Shown: positions 34,105-42,433, numbered from the stretch's first letter. The stretch is DNA of 64,000 bases from Aquipseudomonas alcaligenes_A (GCA_048595745.1 CP184361.1); one strand, 5' to 3'. The notes: generated by a model not told the origin, from the sequence alone. Program-made: numbers and translations.

Positions 34105-34956
34105 ATGGAAGAAGGGCAAGCACTGGTCTCGGCGGGTACCGCCAAGGTCAATCAGTTGTTGGAACTGGCAGCGCAGTATGGAGCTGCCTTCGCCGTGAAG
34201 ATCCTGGCCGCCATCGCCTTCTGGGTGGTCGGCCGCTGGCTGATCGGCTTCGCCGTCGGCCTGCTGCAAAAGGGCCTGGGCCAGCAGAAGGTCGACCCGA
34301 CCGTGCTGCGCTACCTCGGCAACTTCGTCACCGTGACCCTGAACATCCTCCTGGTGATCGGCATCCTCGGCTACTTCGGGGTGCAGACCACCACCTTTGC
34401 CGCGCTGATCGCCGCGGTGGGCCTGGCGATCGGCATGGCCTGGTCAGGGTTGCTGGCCAACCTGGCCGCCGGGGGCTTCATCATCGTCCTGCGGCCGTTC
34501 AAGGTGGGCGACTTCGTCACCGTCGGCGGCGTGACCGGCACGGTCACCGAGATCGGTCTGTTCGTCACCGCCATCAATACGCCGGACAATGTGCTGACCC
34601 TGGTGGGCAACAACAAGATCTTTGGCGACACCATCCAGAACTACTCGCACAACGCTTTTCGCCGTGTCGACCTTAAGGCTCAGCTGGCGGGCTCGGCCGA
34701 CTGGAAGGGGGCAGCGGCGCTACTCAGGCAGCGCATCGCCGCCATCGACAATGTGCTGGCGACACCGGCCGTCGATGTCGAGATCCTGGAGTTCAATCTG
34801 GTCGGCCCGGTGCTGGCGGTACGTCCCTATTGCCATACCGACCACTACTGGCAGGTCTACTTCGACAGCAACAGGGTGATCAAGGATGCCCTGGGTGAGG
34901 CCGGCTTCCCGGCACCGATGCCGGCGCAGACGGTGATCGTGCAGCAATCAGGTTGA
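34105..34956 (+). CDS. mscS: Small mechanosensitive channel MscS
   Basis: MscS is a heptameric inner-membrane channel that opens under membrane tension and protects against osmotic downshock. The product is 283 aa, the usual MscS length, with three N-terminal TM helices. The pore helix TM3 region is AALIAAVGLAIGMAWSGLLANLAAGGFIIVLRPF (about residues 95-130), with the Gly/Ala packing pattern, followed by the beta domain (GDFVTVGGVTGTVTEIGLF). The start at 34105 follows GGGAGAG. Its last 9 bp overlap the end of the convergent LOG-family gene. Confidence 0.95.
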   Translation: MEEGQALVSAGTAKVNQLLELAAQYGAAFAVKILAAIAFWVVGRWLIGFAVGLLQKGLGQQKVDPTVLRYLGNFVTVTLNILLVIGILGYFGVQTTTFAALIAAVGLAIGMAWSGLLANLAAGGFIIVLRPFKVGDFVTVGGVTGTVTEIGLFVTAINTPDNVLTLVGNNKIFGDTIQNYSHNAFRRVDLKAQLAGSADWKGAAALLRQRIAAIDNVLATPAVDVEILEFNLVGPVLAVRPYCHTDHYWQVYFDSNRVIKDALGEAGFPAPMPAQTVIVQQSG

Positions 34957-35550
34957 GGGCGGCGACTTGGGCTCACGGTCGACCCATTTGGGAGCGGCCG
35001 TGGGTTGCCAGGCGCTCATCCGGTCGAGCAGTGCTGCCGGTGACGCATCGATCTGCAGGATGGCGCGGTGCTGCTCGCGGACGAAGCGCTCGGCCACCAG
35101 GTGGTCGAGGAAGTCGGTGAGGCGTGCGTAGAATCCCTCCACCTCAAGCAGGCCGAGTGGCTTGGCGTGGTAGCCGAGCTGGCCCCAGGTCCAAACCTCG
35201 AACAGCTCCTCCAGGGTGCCCAGGCCACCGGGCAGGGCGATGAAGGCATCGGCCAGCTCGGCCATGCGCGCCTTGCGCGCGTGCATGCCGTCGACCACTT
35301 CCAGGCGACTCAGGCCCTTGTGGCCGATTTCGGCGCGCTCCAGGCTCTGTGGGATGATGCCGATGACCTCGCCGCCAGCGGCCAGGGCGGCGTCCGCCAC
35401 CACGCCCATGAGGCCGACGGCGCCACCGCCATAGACCAGGGTCAGGCCGCGTTCGGCGATATGACGGCCGAGCTGGGCGGCAGCCTCATGGTAAATGGGG
35501 CGGGCGCCGGGGCTGGCGCCGCAGAATACGCAGACTGACTTCAGGCTCAT
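34948..35550 (-). CDS. LOG-family nucleoside 5'-monophosphate phosphoribohydrolase
   Basis: This is a 200-aa Rossmann-like protein of the LOG family, enzymes that cleave nucleoside (cytokinin) 5'-monophosphates. It was long misannotated as lysine decarboxylase. The motif PGGLGTLEE is present, preceded by MHARKARMAELADAFIALPGG. The N-terminal VCVFCGASPGARPIYHEAA and YGGGAVGLMGVVA are family signatures. The start MSLKSV at 35550 is preferred over an ATG at 35565. The 3' end overlaps mscS convergently by 9 bp. The physiological substrate in Pseudomonas is uncertain. Confidence 0.9.
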   Translation of the reverse strand: MSLKSVCVFCGASPGARPIYHEAAAQLGRHIAERGLTLVYGGGAVGLMGVVADAALAAGGEVIGIIPQSLERAEIGHKGLSRLEVVDGMHARKARMAELADAFIALPGGLGTLEELFEVWTWGQLGYHAKPLGLLEVEGFYARLTDFLDHLVAERFVREQHRAILQIDASPAALLDRMSAWQPTAAPKWVDREPKSPPST

Positions 35551-35602
35551 GCACTGTGCTCCCATGGACGAAAGGGCGCACAGGGTAACCCTGTCCGATC
35601 GG

Positions 35603-35686
35603 TCAGGCGAGTTCCTGCGGGCAGCGGCCGCTGGCGCCGGCGGCGTAGGTCGCGAGAAGACTGTGCAGCAGGTCGTGCAGGTTCAT
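35603..35686 (-). CDS. Candidate 27-residue small protein
   Basis: In the gap between the LOG gene and the binding-protein gene (35551-35786), a short frame on the minus strand begins ATG at 35686 with a GGGAG-like ribosome site 7 bases upstream. It encodes MNLHDLLHSLLATYAAGASG followed by seven more residues ending in QELA. The N-terminal half would make an amphipathic helix. Coding potential is uncertain and it has no recognised family. Confidence 0.35.
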   Translation of the reverse strand: MNLHDLLHSLLATYAAGASGRCPQELA

Positions 35687-35786
35687 GGCGTTCACTCCCG
35701 GGCAATAATGGGGTAAGCCTAGGTGGTGCCACCGGCGAATGCCGGTTGATTGTCTCGATCAGACCGATAGCCTGGCCTGGAGACAC

Positions 35787-36668
35787 TCAGGGCAGCGAGG
35801 TCAGGTTCTTCCCCGCGCGCTCGCCGAAGAACCTGTCCAGCCAGGCCCGGTAGTGCTTAACCGTGGTGGGTGGCACATAGACGTGTTGGGCGGCGACGAA
35901 GTGCGCGATCACTTCCGGCTGGCGGGCGATCTGGTCGATGCGCCGGACCAGCTCCGCGCCAGCCGCGTTCTTGCTGCAGTAGATGCCGCTGACGATGGGC
36001 GTGTTGGCCTCCTGCAGCGGCAGCAGCGTCACCGCTAGCGTGGTCGGGCGTTGCTGCTGGGCGAACTGGATGACTTCCGCATACTCCAGCAGGTAGTCGA
36101 CGCGGCCGCGTTCGAGCATGTCGAACAGGTTGTTGCCGGCGCTGCTGGTCTGCACACGTATCAGTTGTGGCTGGGCGCCGGGGGCCAGCAGCAATGGGTC
36201 GAGCGCGGGCCCGTAGCTGCGGTCCTGAATCAGCCCGCCGCGCAGACTGCGATCGCGCAGCAGCTGTTGCAGGGACACTTCCGCTTGGTCGCCGGCAATG
36301 CGCTGACGGTCCTCGCTGCGAATCAGCAGCTGATGCGGCATGGCCACGAACAGGCTGACGTAGTGGCCAAACTGGTCTCGCTCGGCGGTCCGGAAAGTCG
36401 GCAGGAAGCAACTCAGGGGTTCGCGCTTGACCTGCTCGAAGCCACGGGTGAGGTTGACCAGGCTGTAGCGGTGCTGGTACTCGGGCAGGCGCTGGATAAT
36501 CTGCTGCAGCAGGTCGATGATCACGCCGCTGCGCGGCTGCCCGTCTTCGATGTTGACCAGTCCCGGCCAGGGGCTCATGCCCCAGGTGACTTCGAGTGGA
36601 GTGGGGCTCTGCGCCCTGGCCAGGCCGGTGACGCAGAGCAGCAGGCCGAGCAGAAGGCGCGCGAGCAT
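35787..36668 (-). CDS. Periplasmic family-3-like solute-binding protein
   Basis: This is a secreted 293-aa protein resembling bacterial family-3 solute-binding proteins (TIGR02285-type conserved hypothetical group). A signal peptide MLARLLLGLLLCVTGLARAQ supports the start at 36668. The longer open frame to 36821 runs into the urease-accessory region and is rejected. The mature part shows VTWGMSPWPGLVNIEDGQPRSG, a GVIIDLLQQII helix and a late YCSKNAAGAELVRRIDQ segment. No transporter genes adjoin it. The role may be sensory or orphan, and the ligand is unknown. Confidence 0.78.
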   Translation of the reverse strand: MLARLLLGLLLCVTGLARAQSPTPLEVTWGMSPWPGLVNIEDGQPRSGVIIDLLQQIIQRLPEYQHRYSLVNLTRGFEQVKREPLSCFLPTFRTAERDQFGHYVSLFVAMPHQLLIRSEDRQRIAGDQAEVSLQQLLRDRSLRGGLIQDRSYGPALDPLLLAPGAQPQLIRVQTSSAGNNLFDMLERGRVDYLLEYAEVIQFAQQQRPTTLAVTLLPLQEANTPIVSGIYCSKNAAGAELVRRIDQIARQPEVIAHFVAAQHVYVPPTTVKHYRAWLDRFFGERAGKNLTSLP

Positions 36669-36711
36669 GGAGGAGACCGCATTGAGGAGTTTCGGCGCCA
36701 GTTTACCGGTA

Positions 36712-37284
36712 TCAGCTCCCCAGCAGCCACACGCCGGCACCTGCCGATGCAGCGCCGGCCGCGCGCACCAGCGGAGCGGCCGCCTGCGGTAGCCAGCGTA
36801 CCAGCGCATAGCCGGCACCATGCAGGGCAGCGGTGGCGGCGACGAAGCCGACCGCGTAGCCCCAGGGGCTGGCCAGCGCCGGAAGTTCCAGGCCGTGGGC
36901 CACGCCGTGGGTCAGGGCAAACAGGGCAGTCAGGCCCAGCGCCATGGCGACCGGCAGGCGCGCGGCAACCGCTACCAGCAGACCGAACGCCAGTACCGAG
37001 CCGGCGATGCCAGTCTCCATCAGCGGAATTTCCAGTCCGGCGAAGCCGAGCAGGCCGCCGAGCAGCATGGTCACAACGAAGGTCAGTGGCAGTGCCCAGC
37101 GCACGGCGCCGCTCTGCTGGGCGGCCCACAGGCCGACGGCGAGCATTGCCAGCAGGTGGTCGAGGCCGGTGATGGGATGGGCGACGCCGGCCAGCAGGCC
37201 GGAGTGGTCATGGCCGCCATGGGCGAAGGCCAGCGCCGGGCTGAGGAACAGGGCGATGGCGAACAGGGTTTTGCGCAGTTGCAT
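36712..37284 (-). CDS. ureJ: HupE/UreJ-family nickel permease
   Basis: This is a 190-aa inner-membrane protein of the HupE/UreJ family, thought to move nickel for urease or hydrogenase. It starts at 37284 after AAGGAG. A signal-like N-terminus is followed by the His-rich AHGGHDHSGLLAGVAHPITGLDHLLAML segment, the family's metal signature, and TLTHGVAH-type motif LTHGVAHGLELP. Six TM helices are visible. It is the last gene of ureE-ureF-ureG-ureJ, all on the minus strand. UreJ is used by context, and hupE would also be acceptable. Confidence 0.9.
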   Translation of the reverse strand: MQLRKTLFAIALFLSPALAFAHGGHDHSGLLAGVAHPITGLDHLLAMLAVGLWAAQQSGAVRWALPLTFVVTMLLGGLLGFAGLEIPLMETGIAGSVLAFGLLVAVAARLPVAMALGLTALFALTHGVAHGLELPALASPWGYAVGFVAATAALHGAGYALVRWLPQAAAPLVRAAGAASAGAGVWLLGS

Positions 37285-37295
37285 GGTGGATCTCC

Positions 37296-37910
37296 TTAGG
37301 CGGCGCCGAGCATGCCGTGGCGTTCGATGAAGGCGATGATCTGGTCCAGACCCTGGCCCACTTTCTGGTTGCTGAACACGAAGGGCTTGTCGCCACGCAT
37401 CTTGCGCGCGTCGCGGTCCATCACTTCCAGCGAGGCGCCGACCATCGGCGCCAGGTCGACCTTGTTGATCACCAGCAGGTCGGACTTGCAGATGCCGGGG
37501 CCACCCTTGCGCGGCAGCTTGTCGCCGGCGGACACGTCGATCACGTACAGGGTCAGGTCCGACAACTCCGGGCTGAAGGTGGCGGAGAGGTTGTCGCCAC
37601 CGGACTCGACGATGATCAGGTCGAGTCCCGGGAAGCGCCGGTTGAGCTGCTCGACTGCTTCGAGGTTGATCGAGGCATCCTCGCGGATTGCCGTATGCGG
37701 GCAGCCGCCGGTTTCCACGCCGATGATCCGTTCGGGCGCCAGGGCCTCGTTGCGCACGAGAAACTGGGCGTCCTCCTGGGTGTAGATGTCGTTGGTGACC
37801 ACGGCGATGTTGTAGCGCTCGCGCAGGGCGCGGCACAGCGCCAGGGTCAGGGCGGTCTTGCCGGATCCGACCGGGCCGCCGATGCCGACGCGCAGAGGTT
37901 GGCTGTTCAT
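37296..37910 (-). CDS. ureG: Urease accessory GTPase UreG
   Basis: UreG is a SIMIBI-class GTPase that carries nickel to apo-urease with UreD/UreF. The 204-aa product begins MNSQPLRVGIGGPVGSGKT, with the P-loop at residues 10-18. It has the CPH metal-binding motif (GGCPHTAIREDAS), ESGGDNLSATFSPEL and the guanine-specific NKVDL. The start at 37910 is chosen from the conserved N-terminus. An extended frame to 37988 is antisense to ureF coding logic and rejected. Structural urease genes ureABC and ureD are not in this window. Confidence 0.97.
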   Translation of the reverse strand: MNSQPLRVGIGGPVGSGKTALTLALCRALRERYNIAVVTNDIYTQEDAQFLVRNEALAPERIIGVETGGCPHTAIREDASINLEAVEQLNRRFPGLDLIIVESGGDNLSATFSPELSDLTLYVIDVSAGDKLPRKGGPGICKSDLLVINKVDLAPMVGASLEVMDRDARKMRGDKPFVFSNQKVGQGLDQIIAFIERHGMLGAA

Positions 37911-37926
37911 GGCTGAGTTCCTTGTT

Positions 37927-38601
37927 TCATGAGCGGAAGAGACGGCTGTACTGGCGCTCGTGCGCCATGCTGGCCAGGGCCAGGCCAAAGGCGGCGCTGC
38001 CCCAGTGTTGGGAATCCAGGGTGGTGGCCTGGTGGCGGGCCTGCTCCAGCAGTGGTAGCAGCTCCGAGGTCAGACGCTGTGCGGCCTGCTGGCCCAGTGG
38101 CAGGGTTTTCATCAGCACGGCCAGCTGGTTTTCCAGCCAGCCCCACAGCCAGGCGGCCAGGGCATCTTCGGCGCTGATGTTCCAGGTGCGTGCAGCCAGC
38201 GCCCATGCCGGTGCCAGGCCGAGCTCCGGCTGTGTCTTCAGAAAGGTTCGGGCCGCTTCGTCGAGCTCTGGCAGGCCCTCCAGCAACTGCTTCAGCGAGT
38301 AGCCCATCTGCCGGCTCTCCAGGGCCAGCTCGCGGCTCTCGCGGCTGGCGCGGTGGTGTTCGGCGAGGTCGGCCAGGCTGTCCCAGTCGTCCGCCGCTGC
38401 GGCCCGGCAGTGGGCCAGCAGCAGGGGTGCCTCAAAGCGCGCCAGGTTGAGCAGCAGTTGGTCGGCGATCCAGCGCCGCGCGCTGTCCGGGTCCTGCACC
38501 AGGCCGCTGTCGACTGCCATTTCCAGTCCCTGGGAATAGCTGTAGCCACCAATCGGCAGCTGCGGGCTGGCCAGGCGCAGGAGTTGCCAGGCGGGATTCA
38601 C
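37927..38601 (-). CDS. ureF: Urease accessory protein UreF
   Basis: UreF is an all-helical partner that joins UreD and gates UreG activity during urease activation. The 224-aa product shows the N-terminal LLRLASPQLPIGGYSYSQGLE signature and the C-terminal ASMAHERQYSRLFRS end, both diagnostic of UreF. Its start overlaps the ureE stop by 4 bp, giving tight coupling in the ureEFG operon. Confidence 0.95.
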   Translation of the reverse strand: MNPAWQLLRLASPQLPIGGYSYSQGLEMAVDSGLVQDPDSARRWIADQLLLNLARFEAPLLLAHCRAAAADDWDSLADLAEHHRASRESRELALESRQMGYSLKQLLEGLPELDEAARTFLKTQPELGLAPAWALAARTWNISAEDALAAWLWGWLENQLAVLMKTLPLGQQAAQRLTSELLPLLEQARHQATTLDSQHWGSAAFGLALASMAHERQYSRLFRS

Positions 38602-39098
38602 AGGCGCACGCCGAACTGGTGCAGGCGCGGGCCGTAGTTGAACTCGGCGTCGCCATGATGGGAATGGTGATGGCCGCCGCCGTAAGCACCATGTTCGGGC
38701 TGGAAGGGCGCCTCGATCGGGCAGGTGCTGGCGCCGAGCTGGTCGAGCATGGCCTGTAGTACGTGGTCTTCGGGCAGGCGCAGCCAGCCGTCGCCAAGCT
38801 GCAGGGTGACGTGGCGGTTGCCCAGGTGGTAGGCCGCGCGCAGCAGTTCGAAGCTGCTGGCGCAGGTGACGTGCAGGAGTTTCTCCGGGCGCGCGCAGAC
38901 CCGCACGATGCGCCCGTCCTCGGCGCGCAGGCAGTCGCCGTCATGCAGCGGCGGTTGGCCGCGTTCAAGGAACAGACCGACGTCCTCGCCGGCCGCACTG
39001 AAGCAGCGCAGGCGGCTCTTGCTGCGGGCATCGAAGGTCAGGTGCAGTTCTTCATCCCAGTAAGGCTGGGGGGGCAGGCGGTGATGGATCACCAACAT
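38598..39098 (-). CDS. ureE: Urease accessory nickel metallochaperone UreE
   Basis: UreE delivers nickel for urease assembly. The 166-aa product has the peptide-binding N-terminal domain (LTFDARSKSRLRCFSAAGEDVGLFLERG) and the C-terminal metal domain with AYHLGNRHV, the conserved His. It ends in a nickel-binding His cluster (GGHHHSHHGD, about residues 142-152). The start at 39098 gives MLVIHHRL, and the in-frame ATG at 39119 lacks a good ribosome site. It is the first gene of the operon. Confidence 0.95.
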   Translation of the reverse strand: MLVIHHRLPPQPYWDEELHLTFDARSKSRLRCFSAAGEDVGLFLERGQPPLHDGDCLRAEDGRIVRVCARPEKLLHVTCASSFELLRAAYHLGNRHVTLQLGDGWLRLPEDHVLQAMLDQLGASTCPIEAPFQPEHGAYGGGHHHSHHGDAEFNYGPRLHQFGVRL

Positions 39099-39251
39099 AG
39101 GGGGCTTCCGGCCGGGCAATGGTCCTGTGACCAGAGCAAGGCCCTTGCCAAGCCGGTGATGCCCGCCGCTGGCGGGGCTGTGCCAGAAGTTGGGGCTTAC
39201 GGATGCCTTATGTTGGTGCGCTGTCTATCGAGAGGAGCTGTTCTGGTGCGC

Positions 39252-39887
39252 TCAGTCGCGGCCCTGGCCGAGACCGCGCCAGTGTTTGGCGCCGATGAAG
39301 ATGAAACGCAGCTGCTGGGTCATCTTCGCTTCGGGAGTGAGGTGCACGGGCAGGCCCTCGGCGGGCGGGTCAATCAGCTCGGGCAGGGTGGCGAACACGG
39401 TCTTCACCACCAGGTCGGAGACCACGTCGAGTGCCGCATCGTCCAGGTGCGGAGTGCGGTTCATCAGCTTGAGGTCGGCGGCCAGGTCGTCGGTGATCTG
39501 CTGGCGCAGGCGGCCGATGGCCTGGCGCACCGGCTGCGAGCCACCGTATTGCTCGCGGGCGAGGAAGAGAAACTGGTTACGGTTGTCGCTTACCGCGTCG
39601 AGGAAGATGCGCGTGCTGGCCTCGATGATGCTGCCCATCTCGAACTGGCTGCGGCGCACTTCGCGCAGGGTGCTGCGGAAAGTGGCGTCGACCTCGGCGA
39701 CCAGGGCCAGGCCCAGCTCGTCCATGTCCTGAAAGTGCCGGTAGAAGCCGGTTGGCACGATGCCGGCGGTGCGGCTGACTTCGCGCAGGCTCAGGCTGCC
39801 GAAGCCGCGACCGCTGTCCATCAGGTTGCGCGCGGCATCCATCAGGGCCCGGCGGGTCTGCTGTTTCTGTTCGGCGCGTGGTGACAT
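39252..39887 (-). CDS. desT: TetR-family regulator DesT
   Basis: This is a 211-aa TetR-type repressor. It has an N-terminal helix-turn-helix (about residues 25-60, LREVSRTAGIVPTGFYRHF) and a helical ligand domain. It is divergent from a ferredoxin-reductase-like gene and an acyl desaturase gene, the exact layout of P. aeruginosa desT/desCB. There DesT senses saturated versus unsaturated acyl-CoA and controls aerobic desaturation. Two palindromic operators lie in the 140-bp divergent gap, so auto-regulation is likely. Its neighbour on the other side is ureE, also as in P. aeruginosa. Confidence 0.92.
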   Translation of the reverse strand: MSPRAEQKQQTRRALMDAARNLMDSGRGFGSLSLREVSRTAGIVPTGFYRHFQDMDELGLALVAEVDATFRSTLREVRRSQFEMGSIIEASTRIFLDAVSDNRNQFLFLAREQYGGSQPVRQAIGRLRQQITDDLAADLKLMNRTPHLDDAALDVVSDLVVKTVFATLPELIDPPAEGLPVHLTPEAKMTQQLRFIFIGAKHWRGLGQGRD

Positions 39888-39955
39888 GGCATTCGGCAGG
39901 TGGCGAGATTGCGGCGCACTCTAACAAAAGCGTTTTACCGGCGTCGAATGACAAT

Positions 39956-39975
39956 CAGTGAACACTTGTTGACTG
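39956..39975. promoter_or_regulatory. DesT-like operator 1
   Basis: CAGTGAACACTTGTTGACTG is an imperfect palindrome in the desT-desCB gap. Its core GTGAACACTTGTTGAC differs by one base from operator 2, 41 bases downstream. Confidence 0.72.
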
Positions 39976-39998
39976 AAGTGAAGTGCTTCTGGCATTTT

Positions 39999-40014
39999 GT
40001 GAACACTTGTTCAC
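39999..40014. promoter_or_regulatory. DesT-like operator 2
   Basis: GTGAACACTTGTTCAC is a perfect inverted repeat (7-base arms, 2-base centre) ending 13 bases before the desC start codon. Bound repressor would block initiation or early elongation of desCB. Confidence 0.75.
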
Positions 40015-40027
40015 TGGAATATGTCGC

Positions 40028-41110
40028 ATGTCGCTCTTGCCTCTTTTCGCCATCCGCTGGCTGGCACCGCTGCTGGGACCTGTGCGCGTGCTGGTTGCGC
40101 TAGGCTGGCTGCGCGAGTCGGAAGTCGATGCCGTGCTGGCCTGGCTGCACCCGGCCTGGCGCCTGAACCGGGTCTTCGCTCGGGTGGCGGCGCGCTGCTG
40201 GGTCAGTGACGACCTGCTGGCGCTGCGCCTGCGCTGCAATGGCAATGCGCGTGGCTGGCGCCCTGGCCAGCATGTGCAGCTGTACCTGCCGATCGATGGG
40301 GTGCGCCATAGTCGCAGCTACAGCCTGACCCGGGTCGAACGTGGCGGCGCCATCGAGCTGGGCATTCGCCGCCAGCCGGGCGGCCGTTTCTCCAATCATC
40401 TGCTCGACCACCTGGCCGTGGGCGATCTGGTCGAGCTGGGCATGGCTCAGGGCGATCTGTGCTGGCCGCAGGCGGCGCCTGGCGTCGGGCTGCTCGCCGC
40501 CGGCAGCGGTATCACGGCACTGCTCGGGCTGCTGCGCGAGGCGCTGGAAGCCGGCTATGCGGCGCCGGTGACGTTGCTGCACTACGTGCGTGCCAGTGGC
40601 CAGCAGGCGTATGCAGCCGAGCTGCAGGCGCTGATGCAGCGCCACCCGAACCTGCAGGTGTACTGGCAACTCACCGGTCCCGAGGCGGGGCCGCAGGGCG
40701 GGCGCTTCCGGGCCGCGCACCTGCAGGGCATGGAGGGCTTTGCCCTGCTCGTCTGCGGGCCGGCAGGGTTCGTCGAGGCAGTGCGGGCGGGCGCTGTGGG
40801 CGCGCTGCAGGCAGAGGCTTTCAGCCCCCTGCGGCATGCGCCGGAGGCCGGCCAGGCGCTGCGCCTGAACTTCTCCCGCAGCCGCCTGGAAAGCCTGGGC
40901 GACGGCTCGCGCAGCTTGCTGGAACAGGCCGAGGCGGCCGGCTTGCGGCCGGCCCATGGCTGCCGTCAGGGCATCTGTGCCGGCTGCACCTGCACCCTGC
41001 TGGGCGGGGCGGTGCGCGACCTGCGCAGCGGCCAGGCCTTCGCCGAACCCGGCCAGCCGATTCGCATTTGCGTCAGCGCGCCGCTGGGCGATGTGCAACT
41101 CGATCTCTAG
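40028..41110 (+). CDS. desC: Ferredoxin-NADP-type reductase partner of the desaturase (DesC)
   Basis: DesC is a 360-aa flavin/iron-sulfur electron-transfer protein that feeds electrons from NAD(P)H to the desaturase DesB. It has an FAD domain with RSYSLTR (about residues 97-103), an NAD(P) domain with GLLAAGSGITALL and CGPAGF, and a C-terminal plant-type [2Fe-2S] domain with CRQGICAGCTC plus a later Cys. The start at 40028 (MSLLPLFAIRW) lies just after operator 2. Upstream in-frame ATGs fall inside the operators. desB follows after 10 bp. Confidence 0.92.
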   Translation: MSLLPLFAIRWLAPLLGPVRVLVALGWLRESEVDAVLAWLHPAWRLNRVFARVAARCWVSDDLLALRLRCNGNARGWRPGQHVQLYLPIDGVRHSRSYSLTRVERGGAIELGIRRQPGGRFSNHLLDHLAVGDLVELGMAQGDLCWPQAAPGVGLLAAGSGITALLGLLREALEAGYAAPVTLLHYVRASGQQAYAAELQALMQRHPNLQVYWQLTGPEAGPQGGRFRAAHLQGMEGFALLVCGPAGFVEAVRAGAVGALQAEAFSPLRHAPEAGQALRLNFSRSRLESLGDGSRSLLEQAEAAGLRPAHGCRQGICAGCTCTLLGGAVRDLRSGQAFAEPGQPIRICVSAPLGDVQLDL

Positions 41111-41120
41111 GACAACGACG

Positions 41121-42200
41121 ATGCGACTTGACCGTGAACTGACCCCCGTGGAACTCGACGCCTTCGCCGCCGAACTGGACGAACTGCGCCGCCAGACCCT
41201 CGCGTCGCTGGGCGAGGCCGATGCCCGCTACATCCGCCGGGTGCGCGGCGCCGTGCGCCTGTGCTGCTGGAGCGGCCGCGCGCTGCTGATGTTCGGCTGG
41301 TTCCCGCCCACCTGGCTGCTTGGCAGTCTGCTGCTGGGCCTGGGCAAGATCCTCGAGAACATGGAGCTGGGCCACAACGTGATGCACGGCCAGTACGACT
41401 GGATGAACGATCCGGAGCTGGCCGGCCGGCGCTACGAGTGGGACATCGTCGGTCCGGCCGACTTCTGGCGGCACACGCACAACCATACCCATCACACCTG
41501 GACCAACGTGATCGGCATGGATGACGACGTCGGCTACGGCGTGGTGCGCCTGTTCCCCGAACAGCGCTGGAAACCCTTCTACCGCTGGCAGCCGCTGTGG
41601 GTCACGCTGCAGGCGCTGCTGTTCCAGTACGCCGTGGCGATCCAGCACCTGCGCCTGGACAAGTGGTACAAGGGCCGCATCAGCGGCGCTGAGGTACGCC
41701 CGCTGCTGCGCCAGTTCGGCCTCAAGGTCGCGCGCCAGTGGCTCAAGGACTACGCCCTGTTTCCCCTGCTGGCGCTGCTGCTCGGTGCCAATGCCCTGGC
41801 GGTGCTGGCAGGTAACGTGCTGGCCAACCTGCTGCGCAACCTGTGGACCTTCCTGGTCATCTTCTGCGGCCACTTCACCGAGCGCGCGGCGGTGTTCAGC
41901 CAGGAGTCGGTGCAAGGGGAGAGCCGTGGTCACTGGTACCTGCGCCAGCTGCGGGGCTCCAGCAACCTGGAGGGGGGGCGCCTGTTCCATATCCTCACCG
42001 GCAACCTCAGCCACCAGATCGAGCACCACCTGTTCCCCGACCTGCCGGCGCGACGCTATGCCGAGCTGGCCCCGCGTGTGCGCGAGATCGCCGCGCGCTA
42101 CGGCCAGGTCTATAACAGTGGCCGCCTGTCCCGGCAGTTCGCCAGCGTGCTACGACGTATCTGGATCTACCGTCTGCCGCCGGTGGCGACGGCGCCATAA
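41121..42200 (+). CDS. desB: Acyl-CoA delta-9 desaturase DesB
   Basis: DesB is a membrane di-iron fatty acyl desaturase of 359 aa that introduces a double bond into exogenous saturated acyl chains. The three histidine boxes are present: GHNVMH (about residues 85-92), HTHNHTHH (about 118-125) and HQIEHH near the C-terminus. Hydrophobic stretches near residues 45-75 and 205-260 anchor it. It is co-transcribed with desC and should be derepressed when saturated acyl-CoA accumulates. Confidence 0.95.
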   Translation: MRLDRELTPVELDAFAAELDELRRQTLASLGEADARYIRRVRGAVRLCCWSGRALLMFGWFPPTWLLGSLLLGLGKILENMELGHNVMHGQYDWMNDPELAGRRYEWDIVGPADFWRHTHNHTHHTWTNVIGMDDDVGYGVVRLFPEQRWKPFYRWQPLWVTLQALLFQYAVAIQHLRLDKWYKGRISGAEVRPLLRQFGLKVARQWLKDYALFPLLALLLGANALAVLAGNVLANLLRNLWTFLVIFCGHFTERAAVFSQESVQGESRGHWYLRQLRGSSNLEGGRLFHILTGNLSHQIEHHLFPDLPARRYAELAPRVREIAARYGQVYNSGRLSRQFASVLRRIWIYRLPPVATAP

Positions 42201-42201
42201 A

Positions 42202-42222
42202 AAGCCCGGCGGGCGCCGGGCT
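42202..42222 (-). terminator. Terminator of the small secreted-protein gene
   Basis: AAGCCCGGC / GCCGGGCTT form a 9-bp stem with three-base loop. Read on the minus strand it is followed by TTTTT, so it serves the minus-strand gene at 42227. It may also help end desB. Confidence 0.72.
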
Positions 42223-42226
42223 TGGC

Positions 42227-42433
42227 TCAGACGGCTCGGCGCGTGCCCCGCGAGGCCCCGTTCTCGGCGAGCAGGTGGTTGTGGGGCAGGTAGTCGGCAG
42301 CGCTTTCGGCGACGGTAGCGGGAGCGCTGCTTTGGCGCAGCTCGGTCAGCGGCGGCTGCTCTTCGCCCGGCAGGGCGAAGGCGACGCTGGTTAGGCTGGA
42401 CAGGATAAGGCTGGCAATCAGGTGCTTCTTCAT
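42227..42433 (-). CDS. Small secreted protein of unknown function
   Basis: This is a 68-aa protein with a clear signal peptide (MKKHLIASLILSSLTSVAFA, cleaved near residue 20) and a short polar mature part of about 48 residues without cysteines. The ATG at 42433 follows GGAGG at good distance and a terminator follows the stop. No family is recognised. It lies alone between desB and the UPF0104 gene. The gap 42434-42593 upstream holds nothing else recognisable. Confidence 0.75.
   Translation of the reverse strand: MKKHLIASLILSSLTSVAFALPGEEQPPLTELRQSSAPATVAESAADYLPHNHLLAENGASRGTRRAV

Noticed and set aside
34948..35550. Annotation as lysine decarboxylase
   Set aside because: The PGGxGTxxE motif and size mark the LOG phosphoribohydrolase family. 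The PLP-dependent lysine decarboxylase fold is absent.
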